Shown piece after piece: positions 42,176 to 51,144 of a DNA stretch of 64,000 bases (within the stretch, counting starts at the first letter, position 1; each line of letters begins with the position of its first letter). A model generated the notes under the pieces. That model did no database searches and was not told the DNA's origin. It worked only from the letters and a program-made list of their open reading frames with translations. Source of the stretch: Bacillota bacterium (lineage in GTDB: Bacteria > Bacillota > Clostridia > Acetivibrionales > DSM-1351); contig JAEWCZ010000086.1 of the NCBI GenBank assembly GCA_023390335.1, forward strand, positions 124,001-188,000, written 5' to 3'. Position numbers and translations under genes: made by a program.

Positions 42176-45100
42176 TTAAAAATCTTCATTGTCTTCAAAG
42201 TCATCGCTTAGATCGTCATCAGCAAATAATTCTTCAGTCAATTCTTCTTCCAGATTATCACCGGTACTGATGGTTCCTATATCGATATCATCAATATCCA
42301 GTTCTTCTTCAAGAACATCGTCCCTTAATTCATTGTCAAAATCATTTGTCAGAATAACTTCATCTTCTCTGCCTTCGATGTTAACATTCAAATCTTCAAG
42401 ATCATCTTCAACATACTCTTTTATAGCAATTTCTCCCTGTTCTTCGGAGTAAACCTTAACATCAAGTGCCAAACTCTGAAGTTCTTTTATAAGAACTTTG
42501 AAGGATTCAGGAATTCCAGGTTCAGGAACGTTCTCGCCCTTAACTATGGATTCGTATGTCTTAACTCTACCTACAACGTCATCAGACTTAACTGTAAGTA
42601 TTTCCTGCAATGTGTAAGCAGCTCCGTAAGCTTCCAGAGCCCAAACTTCCATTTCTCCAAATCTCTGACCACCGAACTGGGCCTTACCGCCAAGTGGCTG
42701 CTGTGTTACAAGCGAGTATGGTCCTGTAGAACGGGCATGTATCTTATCATCAACCAAGTGAGCCAGTTTAAGGTAATACATATATCCTACGGTTACCCTA
42801 TTGTCAAACGGGTCACCTGTTCTTCCATCATAAAGTACTGTTTTACCATCCGGATCTTTTCCTGCTTGGATAAGAGTGTCCCTGATGTCTTCCTCTGTTG
42901 CTCCGTCAAATACAGGAGTGGCAATTTTCCAGCCTAGTGCTTTAGCTGCAAAACCCAAATGCACTTCAAGTACCTGACCGATATTCATACGTGAAGGAAC
43001 GCCGAGTGGGTTCAGAACTATTTCCAATGGTGTACCATCAGGCAAAAACGGCATATCTTCTTCAGGAAGTATTCTTGAAATAACACCCTTGTTTCCGTGT
43101 CTTCCTGCCATCTTATCACCAACAGAAATCTTTCTCTTCTGAGCGATGTAACATCTAACAAGCTGATTTACTCCCGGTGGCAGTTCATCACCATTCTCAC
43201 GAGTAAACACCTTAACGTCAACAATAATACCAGATTCTCCATGAGGTACTCTCAGTGATGTATCACGAACTTCTCTCGCTTTTTCTCCAAATATTGCTCT
43301 GAGCAAACGTTCTTCTGCTGTAAGCTCTGTTTCTCCTTTTGGAGTAACCTTACCAACAAGGATGTCTCCTGCACGAACCTCTGCACCAATTCTGATAATT
43401 CCTCTGTCATCGAGGTCTTTAAGAGCTTCCTCTCCGACATTCGGGATATCTCTTGTGATTTCTTCAGGTCCAAGCTTAGTATCTCTTGATTCTGCTTCGT
43501 ATTCCTCTATGTGTATGGATGTATAAACATCCTCTTTAACCAGTTTCTCATTTATAAGGATAGCATCCTCATAGTTATAACCTTCCCATGTCATAAATCC
43601 TATGAGAATGTTTCTACCAAGAGCTATTTCTCCATTATTTGTTGACGGTCCGTCAGCAATAATTTCACCTTTTTCTATCATCTCGCCTTTTCTTACGATA
43701 GGCCTTTGATTCAGACAGGTACCTTGGTTTGAACGCATATATTTGAGCAATTTGTAGGTGTCTTTTTGCCCGCTGTTTGTCTTAATAACTATTTCGCTGG
43801 CAGATACTTTATCTATTACACCTGCATTTTTTGCAATTACACAAACTCCTGAATCTCTTGCGGCCTTGTACTCAATACCTGTACCTACAATAGGAGAATC
43901 AGCCTTGATCAACGGAACAGCCTGACGCTGCATGTTAGAACCCATCAGCGCACGGTTGGCGTCATCGTTTTCAAGGAACGGAATCATTGCTGTAGCGACA
44001 GATACCATCTGCTTTGGAGAAACATCCATGAAGTCAATTTTATTACTCTCAACTTCCAATATTTCATGTCTATATCGAGCAACTACCTTATTTGAAACAA
44101 AAGTACCATCATCTTGAAGAGGTTCTGTTGCCTGAGCAACAACAAACGGGTCTTCTACATCTGCTGTAAGGTAAACTATCTCATTTGTAACTCTTCTGTT
44201 TTTCTTATCTACTTTTCTGTATGGTGCTTCTATAAATCCATACTCATTTACTCTTGCATAGGTACTCAATGAACCTATCAAACCAATGTTCGGTCCTTCT
44301 GGTGTCTCTATAGGACACATACGGCCATAGTGAGAGTGGTGAACGTCACGTACTTCGAAGCCAGCTCTCTCTCTGCTCAAACCACCAGGTCCTAATGCAC
44401 TGAGCCTTCTCTTGTGTGTTAATTCAGCAAGAGGATTTGTCTGATCCATAAACTGTGACAGCTGACTGCTTCCAAAGAATTCTTTTATAGCTGCTGCAAC
44501 AGGTCTTATATTAATCAATGCCTGAGGAGTAACTATGTCAATATCTTGTATAGTCATTCTCTCTCTTACAACTCTTTCCATTCTCGAGAGACCTATTCTA
44601 AACTGATTCTGAAGCAATTCTCCCACAGAACGGAGTCTTCTGTTACCCAAATGGTCTATATCATCAATAGATCCAATTCCGTAATCAAGATTAATAATAT
44701 AATTTATAGATGAAATTATATCATCAATTGTGATATGCTTAGGAATCAAATCGTTGATTCTCTCTTTAAGAGCTTTCTTTATCTGCTCTTCGCCGCTTGT
44801 ATTTTCAAGAATTTCCTTTAATATGGCATACTGCACTCTTTCAGTTATACCTATATCAGATACATCAAAATCAACAAAAGCACGTATATCGACAGTATTG
44901 TTTCCGATGACTTTTATAGATTTACCTTCAACTGACAGGTATACTATGTTAACACCGGAATTCTGAACTTCTACAGCCTTTTCTCTTTCAATTAATTCAC
45001 CCTCGGTTACCAATATCTCGCCTGTCTCGGCTGATACGATATTTTCTGCTGCAACCTGCCCGCTGATCAGATTTGATATTGCTAACTTTTTATTAAACTT

Positions 45101-45916
45101 AAATCTACCAAATTTAGCAAGATCATATCTCTTTGGATCAAAAAACAAACTGTTAAGCAGAGACCTTGCACTATCAACTGTAGGCGGTTCTCCAGGTCTT
45201 AATCTCTTGTATATTTCAAGTAAGCCTTCTTCTGAAGTTTTTGCATTATCCTTTTGTATTGTTGCAAGAAGTCTTTCATCTTCACCCAACAATTGCGTAA
45301 TCTCAAAGTCAGTACCGTATCCTAATGCTCTGAGCAGTACAGTTAGAGGCAATTTTCTTGTCCTGTCTATTCTGACTGAAAGTATATCGTTTGAGTCTGT
45401 TTCGTATTCAAGCCATGCTCCCCTGTTAGGAATAACTGTATTTGAGTACAGCTTTTTACCAACACGGTCAAACTTCATTGAATAGTAAATACCAGGTGAT
45501 CTTACCAACTGGCTGACAATTACACGCTCTGCACCATTAATTATAAAGGTTCCAGTGTCTGTCATAAGAGGAAAATCACCCATAAAGATTTCCTGCTCTT
45601 TTACTTCTCCAGATTCCTTGTTAATTAATCTTACCTTCGCCTTGAGAGGGGCTGAGTATGTAGTGTCCCTTTCCTTACATTCTTCGACACTATACTTTGG
45701 CGTATCATCAAGCGAATAATCCACAAAATCCAATATCAAGTTTCCAGTATAATCTGTTATTGGGGATATATCCCTGAAAACTTCACGAAGTCCTTCATCC
45801 AAAAACCACTGATATGAATTCTTTTGAACCTCTATCAGGTTTGGCATTTCAAGTACTTCTCGCATTTTGGAATAACTCATCCTGGTGTTTCTACCCAATT
45901 TTACGGGTTGTACCAT
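42176..45916 (-). CDS. rpoB: RNA polymerase beta subunit
   Basis: The 1246-residue protein contains the rifampicin-region sequence SQLSQFMDQTNPLAELTHKRR and the C-terminal GGKAQFGGQRFGEMEVWALEAYGA. After the usual end of RpoB it has an extension of about 80 residues that is almost entirely Asp, Glu, Leu and Ile (LEEELDIDDIDIG, EELFADDDLSDDFEDN), ending EDF. The start follows GAGGTGATATAA. The transcript has its own promoter and a leader of about 320 bases. Confidence 0.99.
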   Translation of the reverse strand: MVQPVKLGRNTRMSYSKMREVLEMPNLIEVQKNSYQWFLDEGLREVFRDISPITDYTGNLILDFVDYSLDDTPKYSVEECKERDTTYSAPLKAKVRLINKESGEVKEQEIFMGDFPLMTDTGTFIINGAERVIVSQLVRSPGIYYSMKFDRVGKKLYSNTVIPNRGAWLEYETDSNDILSVRIDRTRKLPLTVLLRALGYGTDFEITQLLGEDERLLATIQKDNAKTSEEGLLEIYKRLRPGEPPTVDSARSLLNSLFFDPKRYDLAKFGRFKFNKKLAISNLISGQVAAENIVSAETGEILVTEGELIEREKAVEVQNSGVNIVYLSVEGKSIKVIGNNTVDIRAFVDFDVSDIGITERVQYAILKEILENTSGEEQIKKALKERINDLIPKHITIDDIISSINYIINLDYGIGSIDDIDHLGNRRLRSVGELLQNQFRIGLSRMERVVRERMTIQDIDIVTPQALINIRPVAAAIKEFFGSSQLSQFMDQTNPLAELTHKRRLSALGPGGLSRERAGFEVRDVHHSHYGRMCPIETPEGPNIGLIGSLSTYARVNEYGFIEAPYRKVDKKNRRVTNEIVYLTADVEDPFVVAQATEPLQDDGTFVSNKVVARYRHEILEVESNKIDFMDVSPKQMVSVATAMIPFLENDDANRALMGSNMQRQAVPLIKADSPIVGTGIEYKAARDSGVCVIAKNAGVIDKVSASEIVIKTNSGQKDTYKLLKYMRSNQGTCLNQRPIVRKGEMIEKGEIIADGPSTNNGEIALGRNILIGFMTWEGYNYEDAILINEKLVKEDVYTSIHIEEYEAESRDTKLGPEEITRDIPNVGEEALKDLDDRGIIRIGAEVRAGDILVGKVTPKGETELTAEERLLRAIFGEKAREVRDTSLRVPHGESGIIVDVKVFTRENGDELPPGVNQLVRCYIAQKRKISVGDKMAGRHGNKGVISRILPEEDMPFLPDGTPLEIVLNPLGVPSRMNIGQVLEVHLGFAAKALGWKIATPVFDGATEEDIRDTLIQAGKDPDGKTVLYDGRTGDPFDNRVTVGYMYYLKLAHLVDDKIHARSTGPYSLVTQQPLGGKAQFGGQRFGEMEVWALEAYGAAYTLQEILTVKSDDVVGRVKTYESIVKGENVPEPGIPESFKVLIKELQSLALDVKVYSEEQGEIAIKEYVEDDLEDLNVNIEGREDEVILTNDFDNELRDDVLEEELDIDDIDIGTISTGDNLEEELTEELFADDDLSDDFEDNEDF

Positions 45917-46244
45917 ATTTATATCACCTCATAAACTTATGACTTTATTAGGAATATTTTAAAATTTCACATAATTAGAATTATATTATGCAAAATCGTA
46001 AATCAAATTAACTGCAGTTACAACTAATAACTAAATAGTGATTTATTAGGGCGTGGTTTAGCAATTTTTTCAGGCACTTCTGATCCCGTATATATTTCTT
46101 AAACCTACATATAATAAACCCATAGCAAACATTAAAATATTATTAACAATTATTGTCTTGTTTATTCGTATATGCTATAATTATGTACATCAAGTACGAA
46201 TTCCTCGACTTGGAAATAATAATACAATTTTAATGCAGTGTATA
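45917..46244 (-). other. Long rpoB leader
   Basis: This interval of about 320 bases between the predicted rpoB start site (near 46238) and its start codon contains no gene. It includes a hairpin CAAGT-a-CGA/TCG-ACTTG (46190-46212) close to the 5' end and is otherwise AT-rich. I recognise no known leader RNA. Confidence 0.4.
46153..46181 (+). promoter_or_regulatory. Plus-strand promoter opposing rpoB
   Basis: TTGTCT (46153-46158), 17 bases, TATAAT (46176-46181). Transcription would start near 46188 and run to the plus-strand terminator ending at about 46305, giving an RNA of about 115 bases antisense to the rpoB promoter and start site. No coding frame of note lies in it. Confidence 0.4.
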
Positions 46245-46273
46245 ATTATATCATTGCATGTATAGCTTGTCAA
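46245..46273 (-). promoter_or_regulatory. Consensus rpoB promoter
   Basis: On the minus strand TTGACA (46273-46268), 17 bases, TATAAT (46250-46245): a perfect sigma-A consensus. It lies directly downstream of two terminators, so rpoBC is mainly transcribed independently of rplJL. Confidence 0.88.
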
Positions 46274-46277
46274 TCAT

Positions 46278-46305
46278 AAAAACGCATTAAATATGGCGTT
46301 TTTTT
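46278..46305. terminator. Second terminator between rplL and rpoB, both strands
   Basis: AAAAACGC (46278-46285) and GCGTTTTT (46296-46303) pair across a ten-base loop. Seven T follow on the plus strand and five on the minus strand. It stops residual rplL transcription on the minus strand and could end the putative plus-strand RNA. Confidence 0.65.
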
Positions 46306-46365
46306 ATTTTGTTTTTTTGCATATTGTATATATTAACTTAAAGTAGTTTAATTTAACTTAGATTT

Positions 46366-46395
46366 AAAAAAAAGAGGCGCTCACTGAGTGCCTCT
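46366..46395 (-). terminator. Terminator of rplJ-rplL
   Basis: AGAGGCGCTCA (46373-46383) and TGAGTGCCTCT (46385-46395) pair along nearly their full length. On the minus strand the stem is followed by eight T. It lies about 18 bases beyond the rplL stop codon. Confidence 0.9.
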
Positions 46396-46412
46396 TTTTT
46401 ATTAAGTTGAAA

Positions 46413-46796
46413 TTACTTAATTTCAACAGTTGCTCCAACTTCCTTGAACTTAGCTTCGATTGCAGCTGCTTCGTCCTTTGAAACGTTCTCTTTGATAGTC
46501 TTAGGTGCGCCATCAACGAGATCCTTAGCTTCTTTTAAACCAAGACCAGTTGCTTCTCTAACAACTTTGATAACCTTGATTTTGTCTGCTCCAACGTCCT
46601 TCAATATAACGTCGAATTCAGTCTTTTCTTCAGCTGCAGGAGCTGCTCCGCCTGCTGCTGGTGCTGCTGCAACTGCTACAGGAGCTGCTGCTGATACTCC
46701 GAACTCTTCTTCAAGAGCCTTTACGAGTTCTGATAATTCTAATACTGTCAAATTCTTTACATCTTCAATTAACTTTAAAACCTTTTCGCTAGCCAT
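46413..46796 (-). CDS. rplL: 50S ribosomal protein L7/L12
   Basis: The 127-residue protein has the N-terminal dimerisation helix (LIEDVKNLTVLELSELVKALEE), an alanine-rich hinge (about 36-55) and the factor-binding C-terminal domain (KIKVIKVVREATGLGLKEAKDLV). It forms the ribosomal stalk with L10. GGAGG precedes the start, and it lies 66 bases after rplJ. Confidence 0.98.
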   Translation of the reverse strand: MASEKVLKLIEDVKNLTVLELSELVKALEEEFGVSAAAPVAVAAAPAAGGAAPAAEEKTEFDVILKDVGADKIKVIKVVREATGLGLKEAKDLVDGAPKTIKENVSKDEAAAIEAKFKEVGATVEIK

Positions 46797-46862
46797 TGTA
46801 TAATACCTCCAAATAATTTTTGTTTTTAATATTTTTTTAATATTTAAAGCTTCTTAGTAAAA

Positions 46863-47393
46863 CTAAGCATTCGCTTTTTGTTCAGCAATAGCATTCAATG
46901 CTACAACCAAACCTCTCATATTGCCGTTCAATACATTTACAAAACCGGATATAGGAGCATTGAAGCCACCCAAAACCTTTGCAATAAGTACCTCACGTGA
47001 TGGTAATTCAGCAAGAGCCGTAATACCGTCTAAATCTATAACCTTACCTTCAACTACACCTACTTTAAGTTCGAGCTTTTCAAATTTCTTAGCAAACTCT
47101 GAAAGAACCTTTGCAGGTGCTACAGCATCAGTTGAACTGATAGCCATCGCTGTTGGTCCTGTTAAAAATTCATCTAACTCAAGGCCGCTTTCCTTCGCTG
47201 CAAGGCTTGTTAATGTATTCTTAACAACCTTGTAATCAACTCCAGCTTTTCTAAGAGCGTTTCTGAGTTCTGTGTCCTGTTCAACAGTTAATCCTCTATA
47301 ATCAGCAAGTACAATTGATTGTGCAGACTTGATCTTTTCAGTTAAATCTGTTACAACTTGTTTCTTCTGTTCAAGAATCTTGTTACTAGGCAA
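46863..47393 (-). CDS. rplJ: 50S ribosomal protein L10
   Basis: The 176-residue protein is read from TTG at 47393, giving MPSNKILEQKKQVV, the usual L10 beginning; GGAGGTG lies six bases before it. A GTG at 47402 overlaps that ribosome binding site and is rejected. L10 anchors L7/L12 dimers at the stalk base (ADYRGLTVEQDTELRNALRKAG, LVVALNAIAEQ). The gene is preceded by an L10 leader with an attenuator. Confidence 0.96.
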   Translation of the reverse strand: MPSNKILEQKKQVVTDLTEKIKSAQSIVLADYRGLTVEQDTELRNALRKAGVDYKVVKNTLTSLAAKESGLELDEFLTGPTAMAISSTDAVAPAKVLSEFAKKFEKLELKVGVVEGKVIDLDGITALAELPSREVLIAKVLGGFNAPISGFVNVLNGNMRGLVVALNAIAEQKANA

Positions 47394-47445
47394 AACATCC
47401 ACCTCCTTTGTTTAATAGCAGTTTATTTATATAAAATATAAATAA

Positions 47446-47588
47446 AAAACCCTTTGTTTGTGCATAGACATACAAAGGGTAATTAATTCATTATTAATAA
47501 TAACCTCGGTAGGATGATTTTGAATCAATTATGCTTTCAGTATAAAATACCTCTGCACCTACTGTCTATGGCACAATATTCAATTTAC
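47446..47588 (-). ncRNA. L10 ribosomal protein leader with attenuator
   Basis: On the minus strand the leader contains ACAGTAGGTGCAGAGG and, downstream, ATCCTACCGAGG, whose GTAGG/CCTAC pairing is the conserved core of the L10 leader. It ends in an intrinsic terminator: arms 47472-47480 and 47449-47457 (ACCCTTTGT/ACAAAGGGT) followed by TTTTTTATTT. L10-L12 binding to this RNA is known to control rplJL expression in other bacteria. Confidence 0.88.
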
Positions 47589-47594
47589 TATAAT

Positions 47595-47623
47595 ATAATA
47601 ATACTAAACAAGCTATTTGTAAA
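47595..47623 (-). promoter_or_regulatory. rplJL promoter
   Basis: TTTACA (47623-47618), 17 bases, TATTAT (47600-47595) on the minus strand, with the predicted start at about 47588, just where the L10 leader begins. Confidence 0.6.
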
Positions 47624-47643
47624 GTACCTTTTTTTGCTAAGTA

Positions 47644-48336
47644 TTATTCAACTCTCAATGGATTGATTTTTATACCAGGTCCCATTGTTGAAGTAACAAC
47701 AACACTCTTTAAATACTGACCCTTTGCAGCTGCAGGCTTAGCCTTAACAATTGCACCAAGAAGAGTACGGAAATTATCCATCAACTTCTCATTACCGAAT
47801 GATGCTTTTCCAATAGGGCAGTGAATTATATTTGTCTTATCAAGTCTGTACTCAATTTTACCGGCTTTAATATCGGCGATAGCTCTTGCTACGTCCATTG
47901 ATACAGTACCTGCTTTTGGGTTAGGCATAAGACCCTTAGGACCTAATACCTTACCTAATCTACCAACAACACCCATCATGTCAGGAGTTGCTACAACTAC
48001 ATCATATTCAAACCAGTTCTCGTTCTGAATTTTTGATACTAATTCTTCTGCACCAACAAAATCAGCTCCGGCTTGTTCTGCTTCCTTTGCTTTATCTCCT
48101 TTTGCGAATACCAACACTCTAACCTTTTTACCAGTTCCGTGAGGAAGTACTACCGCACCTCTAACCTGTTGGTCTGCATGTCTGGAGTCAACACCAAGCT
48201 TAACATGAACTTCGATTGTCTCATCAAACTTTGCTTTAGCAGTTTTCTGAGTAAGTTCAAGAGCCTCTGAAGGTTCATAAAGCTTTAATCTATCAATAAG
48301 TTTTGAGCTTTCTTGATACTTCTTTCCTCTAAACAT
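47644..48336 (-). CDS. rplA: 50S ribosomal protein L1
   Basis: The 230-residue protein shows the L1 signatures GVDSRHADQQVRGAVVLPHGTGK and GPKGLMPNPKAGTV. It binds 23S rRNA at the exit-site stalk and in many bacteria represses the L11-L1 operon. AAGGAG precedes the start. It lies 111 bases after rplK, and a small GGAAAC/GTTTCC hairpin is in the gap. Confidence 0.98.
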   Translation of the reverse strand: MFRGKKYQESSKLIDRLKLYEPSEALELTQKTAKAKFDETIEVHVKLGVDSRHADQQVRGAVVLPHGTGKKVRVLVFAKGDKAKEAEQAGADFVGAEELVSKIQNENWFEYDVVVATPDMMGVVGRLGKVLGPKGLMPNPKAGTVSMDVARAIADIKAGKIEYRLDKTNIIHCPIGKASFGNEKLMDNFRTLLGAIVKAKPAAAKGQYLKSVVVTSTMGPGIKINPLRVE

Positions 48337-48447
48337 TTGTCACACTCCTTAAGTGGTTAATTATTGTCGGAAACTTAACGTTTCCTCCCACGAATTGTCA
48401 AAACTGCATTACGAGCAGTCTTTGCACTTTCGTACATCGCCTGAAAA

Positions 48448-48873
48448 TTATTCAACTACTACGATACCCATACTGCGAGCTGTACCAGCAATCATTCTTG
48501 CTGCTGCATCAACACTTGCCGCATTTAAATCAGGCATTTTCTGCTCAGCTATTTTACGGACTTCATCCATTGTTATCTTCGCAACTTTATCCTTATTTGG
48601 CTTACCAGAGCCGCTCTCAATTTTGCACGCCTTTTTCAGAAGAACAGCCGCTGGAGGAGTCTTTGTTATGAAGGAAAACGATCTATCAGCATAAACTGTT
48701 ATTACTACAGGAATAATTAATCCTGCTTCTTTTGCTGTTCTCTCGTTAAATTCCTTACAAAAACCCATAATGTTAACGCCATGCTGTCCTAATGCTGGTC
48801 CAACCGGTGGAGCCGGAGTTGCCTTCCCCGCAGGAATTTGAAGTTTTACGTAACCTGCAATTTTCTTTGCCAT
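48448..48873 (-). CDS. rplK: 50S ribosomal protein L11
   Basis: The 141-residue protein starts at the ATG at 48873 (MAKKIAGYVKLQIPAGKATP), after GGGAGGTGGAATTA; a frame to 48882 overlaps that site. The N-terminal PPVGPALGQHGVNIMGFCKEFN and the C-terminal rRNA-binding domain (SGKPNKDKVAKIT) are complete. It forms the GTPase-associated centre. Confidence 0.98.
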   Translation of the reverse strand: MAKKIAGYVKLQIPAGKATPAPPVGPALGQHGVNIMGFCKEFNERTAKEAGLIIPVVITVYADRSFSFITKTPPAAVLLKKACKIESGSGKPNKDKVAKITMDEVRKIAEQKMPDLNAASVDAAARMIAGTARSMGIVVVE

Positions 48874-48959
48874 TAATTCCACCTCCCAATTTCTTACCTA
48901 TTGCATATTTTGATTTATTAAAATGATAAAACAGTTTCCCGTTTTATCTGCCTTATGGC

Positions 48960-49511
48960 CTAAATTTTCTGAATCTGTGTCAATTCTAGTTCAACAGGAG
49001 TCTCCCTGCCAAACATTGATACAGAAACTCTAACCTTCTTTTTCTCAAGATTTATCTCTTCGACAATCCCGATAAAGTTTTCAAGAGGTCCGGATGTAAC
49101 TCTGACATTATCATTAACTTCGTAATCTACTTCCGGAGCAAATTCTTCCACTCCCATTGCCTTTACTTCATCATCAGACAAAGGCACGGGTTTTGATCCA
49201 GGTCCTACAAAGCCGGTAACCCCTCTGGTATTTCTAACGATATACCAAGACTCGTCCGACATAATCATTTTGACAAGAACATACCCAGGAAAAACTTTTT
49301 TCAGAGTAGCTTTCTTCTTGCCATCCTTGATCTCAATCTGCTCTTCCATCGGAACAACAATGTCAACGATGTAATCCTGCATACTTCTGTTTTCAACTAT
49401 CTTTTCAAGATTTGCTTTAACTTTGTTTTCATACCCTGAATAGGTATGAACAACGTACCACTTAGTTTCTTCAGACATATCAAAAACAGGCCCATCCAAC
49501 AAGAGCCCCAT
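48960..49511 (-). CDS. nusG: Transcription elongation/antitermination factor NusG
   Basis: NusG binds the RNA polymerase clamp and modulates pausing and termination. The NGN domain begins at EETKWYVVHTYSGYENKVKANLEK and the KOW domain is at DNVRVTSGPLENFIGIVEEIN. With the ATG at 49511 the protein is 183 residues; an internal ATG at 49478 gives 172 residues and the usual MSEETKWYVVHTYSG start. A strong GAGGGAGGAC lies directly before the upstream ATG and only a weak site before the internal one, so the true start is uncertain. It lies between secE and rplK. Confidence 0.95.
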   Translation of the reverse strand: MGLLLDGPVFDMSEETKWYVVHTYSGYENKVKANLEKIVENRSMQDYIVDIVVPMEEQIEIKDGKKKATLKKVFPGYVLVKMIMSDESWYIVRNTRGVTGFVGPGSKPVPLSDDEVKAMGVEEFAPEVDYEVNDNVRVTSGPLENFIGIVEEINLEKKKVRVSVSMFGRETPVELELTQIQKI

Positions 49512-49538
49512 GTCCTCCCTCTAATTCTTGTGAACCAA

Positions 49539-49769
49539 TTACTTTGTAAATACAACCTCAGCGAGCTTCGTAAATCCGAAATCAGCAACCCATATTATCG
49601 CGCCAACAATCAGGCAGAAAATAAGTACTGTCGCGGTATTATTTATAAGCTGAGTTCTATTTGGCCAAATAACTTTCTTCAGCTCAGCCTTGATCTCTTT
49701 ATATAACTTTACAATTCCTTGGCCACTCTTTTTTAACCGAGATACTTTTTTAACCTCGTTTTCAGCCAT
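49539..49769 (-). CDS. secE: Preprotein translocase subunit SecE
   Basis: The 76-residue protein starts at the ATG at 49769 (MAENEVKK), after GGGAAGTG. It has the amphipathic helix LYKEIKAELKKVIWPNRTQL and one C-terminal membrane segment (TATVLIFCLIVGAIIWVADF), as in Gram-positive SecE. It clamps SecY in the membrane channel. It lies between rpmG and nusG. Confidence 0.96.
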   Translation of the reverse strand: MAENEVKKVSRLKKSGQGIVKLYKEIKAELKKVIWPNRTQLINNTATVLIFCLIVGAIIWVADFGFTKLAEVVFTK

Positions 49770-49874
49770 TTTAATCACTTCCCAATAATAAATTTAAATA
49801 TAATTGGCAGTGTTATACCGTAATTGTTGACACAAAATACGTATAATTAAACATTGCCGCCCTTTTGCACAAAA

Positions 49875-50024
49875 CTATTTTGTTTCCTTATGAACAGTGT
49901 GCTTGTGACAGAATTTGCAATATTTTTTAAGTTCCAGTCTATCTGGGTCATTCTTCTTATTCTTCATGTTAGAATAATTTCTCTGTTTACAATCAGTACA
50001 TGCGAGCGTAATCTTAACTCTCAT
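49875..50024 (-). CDS. rpmG: 50S ribosomal protein L33
   Basis: The 49-residue protein begins MRVKITLACTDCKQRNYS and contains two CxxC pairs (C9/C12 and C36/C39), so it is the zinc-binding form of L33. GGAGG lies eight bases before the ATG. It is the first gene of rpmG-secE-nusG-rplK-rplA. Confidence 0.95.
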   Translation of the reverse strand: MRVKITLACTDCKQRNYSNMKNKKNDPDRLELKKYCKFCHKHTVHKETK

Positions 50025-50120
50025 CAATAACACCTCCAGCCGCTCAAATTGTATTTTCTCCGTATATACTTTTTAATCATTTTTGACATAAAAAAAAAGA
50101 CTTACACAGGAGCAATATTA

Positions 50121-50149
50121 AATTTAACATATATATATTAAAAAGTCAA
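50121..50149 (-). promoter_or_regulatory. Probable rpmG-secE-nusG promoter
   Basis: TTGACT (50149-50144), 17 bases, TAAATT (50126-50121) on the minus strand. The predicted start is near 50113, about 90 bases before rpmG. An 11-base inverted repeat (50109-50119 and 50185-50195) brackets it and may be the terminator stem of the preceding gene. Confidence 0.45.
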
Positions 50150-50215
50150 GCAGTGTTTTTAGAAGCTAATGCAGACAGCTAAACAATATTGCTCCAAACA
50201 TTGGCATGACAAGAT

Positions 50216-51067
50216 CTATGTACTCACACTCAATGTTTCCTTTTGGATATGCTTATTTTTCAATCCTAAAAATCGCTTTAGGTTTTCTGAAAATACCTTT
50301 TCTTTAATAACCTTATCCACTGATAGCTTTTCATATATATAATTATCTCTTTTTATCCAATCTTTAGTCCATTTTGAGTTATAGTTGTCCAGGCTGCAAT
50401 CGCTGCCAAATATAATATTGTTTTGGACATCATATCCGACTTTAAAGAGCTTTGTGAGCAGTTCTTCTCTATAAATAGCTGGAGTTCCCGGTGTTATATC
50501 AATAAACATTTCAGTTGATAAATCAGGTCGCCTTGAATATGCATTTTGGAATTTGCCATAAACCGCAATGCACTCATCTATCCACGGCCAAGAAGCGTGA
50601 GCAAGTGAAAATTTCATTCCATCAATTTGTAATAGAACTTCGAATCCGGCTGGCCTGTTGTATTGTGATGAAACTGCCCCATCCCATAGAATTCCCGAAT
50701 GAAACAGTATTGGCTTATTTATACGTGCTATTGCCTGAAATACTTTAAGAGCCTTTTTGTCATTGGGATAAAAATTATTACATATTATTTTAAATCCATT
50801 AACGCCATATTCCTCAGCCAGCTTAACTTGATCCAATGCACTATTTTCAATTGGATCTATCCAATAAAACGGATACAAATTGCTTCCGGCCTCTTTCCAC
50901 TTAAAGAGATTGTCTAACCGCTCTTTTTGCTGGAAATATCCAAAGTTTAATGATTCCGGTGGAAGAGACAATATTATTCCCCCTTCCACTCCTGCCTCAT
51001 TGAATTTTTCAGCTAATCCGTTCTTATCAATTGTTTTATTAAATATATGAATGTGTCCGTCCAGCAA
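50216..51067 (-). CDS. Amidohydrolase-family metal-dependent hydrolase
   Basis: The 283-residue protein has the TIM-barrel amidohydrolase metal site: H5 and H7 (DGHIHIF), H123 (LFHSG), H157 (LAHASW) and D223 (FGSD). This pattern matches the amidohydrolase-2 group, which includes lactonases and decarboxylases. It starts with TTG at 51067, seven bases after GGAGG. It follows the Gfo/Idh/MocA dehydrogenase gene, after a strong terminator-like hairpin. A dehydrogenase plus an amidohydrolase-2 protein would fit oxidation of a sugar to a lactone and its hydrolysis, but the substrate is unknown. Confidence 0.8.
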   Translation of the reverse strand: MLDGHIHIFNKTIDKNGLAEKFNEAGVEGGIILSLPPESLNFGYFQQKERLDNLFKWKEAGSNLYPFYWIDPIENSALDQVKLAEEYGVNGFKIICNNFYPNDKKALKVFQAIARINKPILFHSGILWDGAVSSQYNRPAGFEVLLQIDGMKFSLAHASWPWIDECIAVYGKFQNAYSRRPDLSTEMFIDITPGTPAIYREELLTKLFKVGYDVQNNIIFGSDCSLDNYNSKWTKDWIKRDNYIYEKLSVDKVIKEKVFSENLKRFLGLKNKHIQKETLSVST

Positions 51068-51144
51068 TGATATTCCTCCTTCTCTTAGATAAATGTGCCT
51101 ATGCCATCCTTTGAAGCTATATAATCATAATTGTGCTTTTTCTT

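Noticed and set aside
38206..50024. Recent transfer or insertion in the ribosomal block
   Set aside because: Gene order and content are the normal Firmicutes arrangement and no foreign gene interrupts it.
50025..50215. tRNA gene upstream of rpmG-secE
   Set aside because: I looked for a T-arm and acceptor pairing because tRNAs often lie there in Firmicutes; none is present. The inverted repeat here is AT-rich and not tRNA-like.
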